Positions 58,440-64,000 of a stretch of 64,000 bases of DNA are shown piece after piece. The stretch lies in NCBI GenBank assembly GCA_003215315.1, contig QCKO01000004.1, forward strand, positions 55,753 to 119,752. The letters are read 5' to 3'. The stretch is from Prochlorococcus sp. AG-409-P19 (GTDB lineage Bacteria; Cyanobacteriota; Cyanobacteriia; PCC-6307; Cyanobiaceae). Below the pieces are notes generated by a model. That model searched no databases and was not told the DNA's origin. It was given only the letters and a program-made list of their open reading frames with translations. Made by a program: the position numbers and the translations under genes. Every line of letters starts with the position of its first letter. The stretch's first letter is position 1.

Positions 58440-59246
58440 ATGCGATTTCGTCCTCTGCTAGCCCTGGTGTTAGCTTTTTGTCTCACATTTGCCGCTGCTC
58501 CAACTAGTGTCTCTGCAGCTTTCGTAAAGGGTCCCGAAAGGGGTAATGCCCGATTTGGGAACATAGTCAATACTGGCCAAGCAGGAGAATGCACTACTCT
58601 CCCAGATGGATCTAATGGATCCATAAATGCAGATGGCCAATTCAAAGGGCTCTGCCTTCAACCAACTGAAGTATTTGTAAAACTTCCTGGAACTAAGCGA
58701 AAGAAATCTGATTTTGCTGCTGCAAAAATCATTAGCCCTCGCTTTAATACCAGTATTGATGAAGTGTATGGAGACCTCTCAGGAGGAAAATTCACTGAAA
58801 AAGGTGGTATTGATTTCTCTCTAATTACAGTTCTTGCTCCAAACGGTGAAGAGTTTCCTTTCGCATTTTCTGTGAAAGAAATGATTGCTGATTCCAAAAA
58901 AGGAAAAGCAATTGAACCAGGTGCAGAATTCTCTGGCCCAACAACAACTCCTAGTTACCGTTCCGCTGACTTCCTTGATCCAAAGAGTCGAGCCAAAGCA
59001 ACCGGAGTTGAATATGCTCAAGGTCTTGTAGCTCTTGGTGGTGACGATGAAGACCTTGCAAGAGAAAATGTTAAAAATGACCTTGGTGGTAAAGGTGTAA
59101 TAACCCTTACTGTTGATAGTGTTGACTCTGACACAGAAGAATTTACTGGAACATTTGTTGCAGTTCAGCCTTCTGATAATGATCTCGGATCCAAAGATCC
59201 TGTTGACATCAAAATCACTGGTAAGTTCTACGGTCGAAAAGCCTAA
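58440..59246 (+). CDS. psbO: photosystem II manganese-stabilizing protein PsbO
   Basis: An extrinsic lumenal PSII protein that stabilises the Mn4CaO5 cluster. A signal peptide (about 1-27: MRFRPLLALVLAFCLTFAAAPTSVSA) precedes the mature part with CTTLPDGSNGSINADGQFKGLCLQP, whose two cysteines form the conserved disulfide. The track's TTG start (58395) falls in the leader hairpins; ATG 58440 gives 268 residues, the normal length. It is followed by a strong terminator. Confidence 0.97.
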   Translation: MRFRPLLALVLAFCLTFAAAPTSVSAAFVKGPERGNARFGNIVNTGQAGECTTLPDGSNGSINADGQFKGLCLQPTEVFVKLPGTKRKKSDFAAAKIISPRFNTSIDEVYGDLSGGKFTEKGGIDFSLITVLAPNGEEFPFAFSVKEMIADSKKGKAIEPGAEFSGPTTTPSYRSADFLDPKSRAKATGVEYAQGLVALGGDDEDLARENVKNDLGGKGVITLTVDSVDSDTEEFTGTFVAVQPSDNDLGSKDPVDIKITGKFYGRKA

Positions 59247-59274
59247 AAAGATTAGAAATCTTTAAAAGAACAAT

Positions 59275-59307
59275 AAAAAAGGGAGGTTTATACGACCTCC
59301 CTTTTTT
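59275..59307 (+). terminator. psbO terminator
   Basis: AAAAAAGGGAGGT-TTATACG-ACCTCCCTTTTTT is a perfect GC-rich stem (GGGAGGT/ACCTCCC) followed by a T-run. It lies 29 nt after the psbO stop. Confidence 0.93.
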
Positions 59308-59390
59308 ATTGAAAAAAATTCTAGAGAGAAAACTAATTTCCTTTCAAGGACACTCTATCTGGGAGAATTTGGCGAAGATCTTTTTTCAAT

Positions 59391-60563
59391 ATGATTAATA
59401 GCCAAGAATCTAATAAAAGCAAAAATGGCTTAATTCCCCCATATGGGGAAGAGCTCATAGATCTGATGGTTTTAGAGCACCATCAGGAAGAAATTAAATC
59501 AAAAACTAATGAATCTTTAGAATGTTCTGACAGGAATGCTTGTGACATTGAACTCTTACTAGTAGGGGGATTCTCTCCTCTAAGAGGGTTCATGAACGAA
59601 GAAGATTATAATTCTGTTGTTACAACCAATAGAACGGCTTCTGGATTGCTTTTTGGTTTACCTCTGGTCCTTGATACAGATAATCATGAATTACAGATTG
59701 GAGATTCAGTGCTCCTTACATACAAAGGACAAGATTTAGCAATCCTTGAAATCGAAAGCAAGTGGGAGCCTGACAAAGTTATTGAGGCAAAAAATTGTTA
59801 TGGAACAACATCCCTAGAACATCCAGCTGTACGAATGATCACAATGGAGAGAAAACGCTTTTATTTAGGTGGAAAAATTCAAGGCTTAAAATTACCAAGT
59901 AGAGTTTTCCCGTGCAAAACCCCAAAAGAAGTAAGGGAAACCTTGCCAAAAGGAGAGGATGTTGTTGCATTTCAATGCAGAAATCCTATTCATAGAGCTC
60001 ATTATGAACTTTTCACCAGAGCTCTTAAAGCTAAAAATGTAAGCAATAATGCAGTTGTACTTGTACATCCAACATGTGGACCTACTCAACAAGATGACAT
60101 CCCAGGATCAGTAAGATTTCAAACATATGAAAAATTAGCCGCTGAGGTAAACAATCCAAATATCAGATGGTCATATCTACCATATTCAATGCATATGGCT
60201 GGTCCAAGGGAAGCGTTACAGCATATGATTATCAGAAGGAATTATGGTTGTACGCATTTCATAATTGGAAGAGATATGGCCGGTTGCAAGTCAAGCATTA
60301 CAGGCGAAGACTTTTATGAGCCTTATGAAGCTCAAGAATTTGCAAAAGAATGTTCGAAAGAATTGGGAATGGACACAGTGCCATCTCTAAATCTTGTCTA
60401 CACAGAAGAAGAAGGCTATGTAACAGCTGCACATGCAGAAGCACTAGGGCTTCATATAAAGAAACTAAGCGGTACTCAATTTAGAAAAATGTTACGCAGC
60501 GGCGAGCAAATTCCTGAATGGTTTGCTTTTAAAAGCGTAGTTGATGTGCTTAGAGCCGCATAG
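59391..60563 (+). CDS. sat: sulfate adenylyltransferase (ATP sulfurylase)
   Basis: Makes adenosine 5'-phosphosulfate from ATP and sulfate. FQCRNPIHRAHYELF, HPTCGPTQQDDIPG and FIIGRDMAGCKS are the family motifs (the usual QxRNPxHxxH). 390 residues with no kinase domain, so it is the monofunctional type. It starts at ATG 59391, between psbO and ftsH. Confidence 0.96.
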   Translation: MINSQESNKSKNGLIPPYGEELIDLMVLEHHQEEIKSKTNESLECSDRNACDIELLLVGGFSPLRGFMNEEDYNSVVTTNRTASGLLFGLPLVLDTDNHELQIGDSVLLTYKGQDLAILEIESKWEPDKVIEAKNCYGTTSLEHPAVRMITMERKRFYLGGKIQGLKLPSRVFPCKTPKEVRETLPKGEDVVAFQCRNPIHRAHYELFTRALKAKNVSNNAVVLVHPTCGPTQQDDIPGSVRFQTYEKLAAEVNNPNIRWSYLPYSMHMAGPREALQHMIIRRNYGCTHFIIGRDMAGCKSSITGEDFYEPYEAQEFAKECSKELGMDTVPSLNLVYTEEEGYVTAAHAEALGLHIKKLSGTQFRKMLRSGEQIPEWFAFKSVVDVLRAA

Positions 60564-60608
60564 AGGGGCTTGAGCCTATTAACATTGCTTTATTAAAGGG
60601 AACGAACC

Positions 60609-62456
60609 TTGAACAAACGCTGGCGAAACATTTTGCTCTACATCCTCATCGTTGTAGTAGTAATTTTTATTGGAAGTGGCTTTTTTCAAAAGCCAAGCCC
60701 TTCTAACACCACAAGAACCTTGAGATATAGCGATTTCATTGAAGCTGTTCAAGAAAAACAAGTCAGCAGAGTCCTCATATCTCCTGACAAAGGCACTGCC
60801 CAAATAGTTGAAAGCGATGGTTCAAGAGCCTTTGTCAATCTTGCACCTGATAAAGATCTGTTGCAAATGCTTACTGATAATGAAGTGGACATAGCTGTTC
60901 AGCCAACCACACAAGCCAACCCTCTTCAACAAGCAGTAACAAGTCTAATTTTTCCGATCCTTTTGCTAGGAGGACTATTTTTTCTTTTTAGACGAGCTGG
61001 TTCAGGAGGCGGTGGAAACCCCGCTATGAATTTCGGGAAAAGCAAAGCAAGATTACAAATGGAGCCAGAAACAAAAGTAACTTTCGGAGATGTAGCAGGG
61101 ATTGAAGGTGCAAAGCTCGAATTAACTGAAGTAGTTGATTTCTTAAAGAACCCTGATCGATTTACCGCAGTCGGTGCAAAAATCCCCAAAGGTGTTTTAT
61201 TAGTGGGACCACCTGGTACAGGTAAAACTCTTTTAGCCAAAGCTGTAGCTGGAGAAGCATCTGTTCCTTTCTTTTCAATATCTGGTTCGGAATTTGTTGA
61301 AATGTTTGTTGGTGTTGGAGCCAGTCGAGTCAGAGATCTTTTTGAACAAGCCAAAAAAAATGCGCCTTGCATAGTTTTCATAGATGAAATTGATGCGGTA
61401 GGTCGTCAAAGAGGCGCTGGTCTAGGAGGAGGAAATGATGAAAGAGAGCAAACCTTAAATCAGCTTCTAACAGAAATGGATGGTTTTGAAGGAAATACAG
61501 GCATCATTATTGTTGCTGCGACTAATAGACCTGACGTTTTAGACTCTGCTCTAATGCGTCCAGGTAGATTTGATCGACAAGTAACTGTTGACAGACCAGA
61601 TTATTCAGGACGGCTACAAATTCTTAATGTTCATGCAAGAGACAAAACACTATCTAAAGGCGTTGATCTTGATCAAATAGCCAGAAGAACGCCTGGTTTT
61701 ACAGGGGCAGATTTAGCAAACTTGTTAAATGAGGCAGCAATCCTTGCTGCAAGAAGAGACTTGAAAGAAGTAAGTAATGATGAAATAGGAGATGCTATTG
61801 AACGTGTAATGGTTGGGCCTGAAAAGAAAGACAGAGTAATTAGTGAAAAGCGCAAAAGATTAGTGGCTTATCATGAAGCGGGCCATGCTGTTGTTGGCGC
61901 TGTAATGCCTGATTATGATCCTGTACAAAAAATTTCCATTATTCCTAGAGGTCAAGCAGGAGGATTAACATTTTTTACCCCTAGTGAAGAAAGAATGGAG
62001 TCAGGACTCTATTCAAGATCATATCTACAGAATCAAATGGCAGTAGCACTAGGAGGAAGAGTTGCAGAGGAAATTATTTATGGAGAAGATGAAGTAACAA
62101 CTGGGGCTTCTAATGATTTGAAGCAAGTTGCTCAAGTAGCAAGGCAAATGGTAACTAAGTTTGGAATGAGCGACAAACTTGGACCAGTTGCCCTAGGCAG
62201 GTCTCAAGGAGGTATGTTCCTTGGTAGGGATATTGCTTCTGAAAGAGATTTCTCAGAAGATACTGCGGCGACAATTGATTCTGAAGTTTCAGTCTTAGTT
62301 GAAATCGCGTATAAAAGAGCCAAAAAAGCTTTAACAGATAATAGGGTTGTACTTGAAGAGCTAACAGCAATGCTCATGGAATCAGAAACTGTTGATTCAA
62401 ACGAGTTTCAAGATTTATTAATTCGCCATGAAGTAAAAGTTGCAGAATACGCATAA
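60609..62456 (+). CDS. ftsH: ATP-dependent zinc metalloprotease FtsH
   Basis: A membrane AAA+ protease; cyanobacterial FtsH hexamers remove damaged D1 from PSII. Two membrane segments (about 9-24 and 112-127), AAA+ Walker A GPPGTGKT (200-207), Walker [12 protein letters not shown] and zinc site HEAGH (422-426) are all present. 615 residues; start is TTG 60609. It shares 17 nt with eda, so the two are translated together. Confidence 0.96.
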   Translation: MNKRWRNILLYILIVVVVIFIGSGFFQKPSPSNTTRTLRYSDFIEAVQEKQVSRVLISPDKGTAQIVESDGSRAFVNLAPDKDLLQMLTDNEVDIAVQPTTQANPLQQAVTSLIFPILLLGGLFFLFRRAGSGGGGNPAMNFGKSKARLQMEPETKVTFGDVAGIEGAKLELTEVVDFLKNPDRFTAVGAKIPKGVLLVGPPGTGKTLLAKAVAGEASVPFFSISGSEFVEMFVGVGASRVRDLFEQAKKNAPCIVFIDEIDAVGRQRGAGLGGGNDEREQTLNQLLTEMDGFEGNTGIIIVAATNRPDVLDSALMRPGRFDRQVTVDRPDYSGRLQILNVHARDKTLSKGVDLDQIARRTPGFTGADLANLLNEAAILAARRDLKEVSNDEIGDAIERVMVGPEKKDRVISEKRKRLVAYHEAGHAVVGAVMPDYDPVQKISIIPRGQAGGLTFFTPSEERMESGLYSRSYLQNQMAVALGGRVAEEIIYGEDEVTTGASNDLKQVAQVARQMVTKFGMSDKLGPVALGRSQGGMFLGRDIASERDFSEDTAATIDSEVSVLVEIAYKRAKKALTDNRVVLEELTAMLMESETVDSNEFQDLLIRHEVKVAEYA

Positions 62457-63114
62457 ATTATCTGAATCAAACATCAGAGACCAAAAAGAACTGATTAATT
62501 CTCTTAGGAGTCAACCAGTAATAATAGTTATCAGGCCAGAAAAAGATTTACATGAAAATATTAATAAAAAAAATAAATTATTCAGATTAATTAATAATCT
62601 ATCAGATGTAGGAGTCAAGCATATTGAGATAGGATGGAATACTAATCCTAATTGGGGAGAGATTGTTTATAGTATAAGAAATAATTTTCCTAATATTAAT
62701 TTAGGAGCCGCATCAGTGACAAGCCATGAGGCTTTAAAAGCAGTAAAAAATCTAAATCTTTCTTATGCAATGTCACCTTTTTGGGAAACTAATTTACAAA
62801 TTAAATCTATTGAAATTGGTCAACTTCTTATCCCAGGTGTTTATTCACCCTCTGAGTTTAATAAGGCTATTAATTTTGGCTACAAGGTGATCAAGGTTTT
62901 TCCTGCCTCACTTTTGGGTATCAATTACTTAAAAACTATAGTAACTCCATTTAATCAAAAACCATTTGTCATAGCAGCAGGTGGATTAACAGCGAAAGAT
63001 ATAAACCCATGGATAAAAGAAGGTGGTTATGGAGCAATAGCTCTTGGAAGAGAAATATTAAAGAACTATGGAATACATCATGATCTTAAGGAATGGTTTA
63101 ATAACTACATTTAA
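62440..63114 (+). CDS. eda: 2-keto-3-deoxy-6-phosphogluconate aldolase
   Basis: The Entner-Doudoroff aldolase that cleaves KDPG to pyruvate and glyceraldehyde 3-phosphate. The (beta/alpha)8 features HIEIGWN (catalytic Glu) and VIKVFPASLLG (the Schiff-base Lys) are present, with LLIPGVYSPSEF. 224 residues. TTG 62440 lies inside the last codons of ftsH, so expression is probably coupled, but the exact start is uncertain. Confidence 0.9.
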   Translation: MQNTHKLSESNIRDQKELINSLRSQPVIIVIRPEKDLHENINKKNKLFRLINNLSDVGVKHIEIGWNTNPNWGEIVYSIRNNFPNINLGAASVTSHEALKAVKNLNLSYAMSPFWETNLQIKSIEIGQLLIPGVYSPSEFNKAINFGYKVIKVFPASLLGINYLKTIVTPFNQKPFVIAAGGLTAKDINPWIKEGGYGAIALGREILKNYGIHHDLKEWFNNYI

Positions 63115-63180
63115 AAAAATAATTTTAAAAAATAGCAAAGACATTACTTTATAAATAATATTCTCGAAAAAAAACAGTTT

Positions 63181-64000
63181 TTACCATATGGAGCATTGAC
63201 CTTTATGCCTCAATAAATGATCAGCCAAAACCAATGCAACCATAGCTTCAACCATAGGGACTGCTCTAGGTAAAACACAAGGGTCATGACGACCCTTTGC
63301 AACTAAAGTTGCTTCTTTGCCATCTTCATCAATAGTCTTTTGACTTTTACGAATCGTTGCTGTGGGCTTAAAAGCAATCCTTAATATTATCTCCTCTCCA
63401 TTACTTATTCCCCCTTGAATACCACCTGAATTATTCGTTAATGTTCTAATTTCTCCATTTCTCGACGGCAAAAAAGGATCATTATGTTCACTCCCTTTCA
63501 ATAAAGTTCCTCCAAAACCTGATCCAACTTCAAAGCCCTTAGTAGCTGGTAATGACATCAAAGCTTTGGCTAAATCTGCTTCCAATTTGTCAAAGACTGG
63601 CATCCCTAGGCCTACAGGCGGATTGCGAACAATACATTCAATAACTCCTCCGCAGGAGTCCCCTTCTTTACTCAAAGATTCAACTCTCTTTATCATCAAA
63701 TCTGCAATTGCCTGATCAGGACACCTCACAATATTTGATTCAATAGCCTCATAATTAACCTCCTCTGTACACACATTTGCTTCGATATCATGAATTCTTT
63801 TCACCCATGCCAAGACTTCAGTCCTATTAGCTTTAAAAAGAAGCTGTTTTGCTACAGCACCAGCAGCAACTCTTCCAATTGTTTCTCTGGCTGACGCCCT
63901 TCCACCTCCACTTGATGCTTGTATTCCATATTTCTTCTGGTAAGTAGCATCTGCATGAGAGGGCCTAAAAGTTTTCTTAATTTCTTCATAATCATTAGGT
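63181..64000 (-). CDS. aroC: chorismate synthase (5' end beyond window)
   Basis: The track stops the ORF at an internal ATG (63813), but the frame runs on to the window edge: on the minus strand it includes [40 protein letters not shown], the chorismate synthase signature. [16 protein letters not shown] follows. The part visible is 273 codons of a ~360-residue protein. It forms chorismate from EPSP, the branch point to aromatic amino acids and quinones. It is convergent with eda. Confidence 0.95.
   Translation of the reverse strand, partial: PNDYEEIKKTFRPSHADATYQKKYGIQASSGGGRASARETIGRVAAGAVAKQLLFKANRTEVLAWVKRIHDIEANVCTEEVNYEAIESNIVRCPDQAIADLMIKRVESLSKEGDSCGGVIECIVRNPPVGLGMPVFDKLEADLAKALMSLPATKGFEVGSGFGGTLLKGSEHNDPFLPSRNGEIRTLTNNSGGIQGGISNGEEIILRIAFKPTATIRKSQKTIDEDGKEATLVAKGRHDPCVLPRAVPMVEAMVALVLADHLLRHKGQCSIW

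Overview
The window is 64 kb of AT-rich, tightly packed chromosome from a marine picocyanobacterium. Prochlorococcus is the best fit, probably a low-light clade; this is inferred from protein character and gene content, not from a database search. Oxygenic photosynthesis is shown directly by psbK, psbI, psbH, psbO, chlD, crtR, a Ycf66-type and a Ycf20-type protein, and by many small cyanobacteria-only families (DUF3155, DUF3181, DUF3146, DUF3084, DUF3177). No phage, transposon, CRISPR array, rRNA operon or integrated island is visible. Intergenic gaps are short, several convergent pairs overlap at their 3' ends, and non-ATG starts are common.

Layout. 1-5.3 kb: YvcK-like protein (cut by the left edge), an MlaF/MlaD-type lipid transport pair, and chlD. 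5.4-13.9 kb: folK, Nudix hydrolase, photolyase, thiol-redox protein, fabI, hisB, carotenoid oxygenase, rdgB, phosphohexomutase. 14-25.7 kb: RecB-like nuclease, ygfZ, pyrE, tRNA-Met, CNNM/CorC protein, Gfo/Idh oxidoreductase, psbK, tgt, cobS, Hik2-like kinase, DUF3155, esterase, purH. 25.7-32.3 kb: DoxX, ispH, the ammonium transporter with a clear NtcA box, sfsA, murJ and two small cyanobacterial proteins. 32.6-43.7 kb: tRNA-Arg, glyA, cinA, leuC-leuD, LptD-like protein, psbI, psbH-tatA-pth-DUF3146, YqgF-like, DUF3084, ntcA. 44-54 kb: CobO-like protein with a degenerate P-loop, dcd, thyX, txlA-like, trmB, DUF3177, ileS, Ycf66, tRNA-Leu, crtR, gatC, creatininase family. 54-64 kb: alkyladenine glycosylase, pyrB, Ycf20, tRNA-Ala(CGC), coaBC, psbO, sat, ftsH, eda, aroC (cut by the right edge).

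How the genes fit together. Most are housekeeping: photosystem II, pigments, nucleotides (purH, pyrB, pyrE, dcd, thyX, rdgB), amino acids (hisB, leuCD, glyA, aroC), cofactors (folK, cobS, coaBC, ispH), envelope (murJ, LptD-like, Mla-like pair), nitrogen control (ntcA in the same window as its likely target amt) and tRNA/translation (ileS, gatC, tgt, trmB, pth, four tRNAs). Gene clusters seen directly include Nudix-phr (TAATG overlap), pgm-rdgB (TAATG overlap), leuC-leuD, CobO-like-dcd-thyX, mpg-pyrB (ATGA overlap) and ftsH-eda (17-nt overlap).

I did not find a convincing undescribed multi-gene system. The points most worth checking are the apparent CTG start of cobS, the lack of any usual start codon for the conserved N-terminus of the alkyladenine glycosylase, the P-loop-degenerate CobO-like protein coupled to a tiny upstream ORF, the perfect NtcA palindrome before amt, an orphan strong Shine-Dalgarno in a 344-nt gap, and a palindrome-bearing 420-nt gap before psbH where psbN was expected but not seen.
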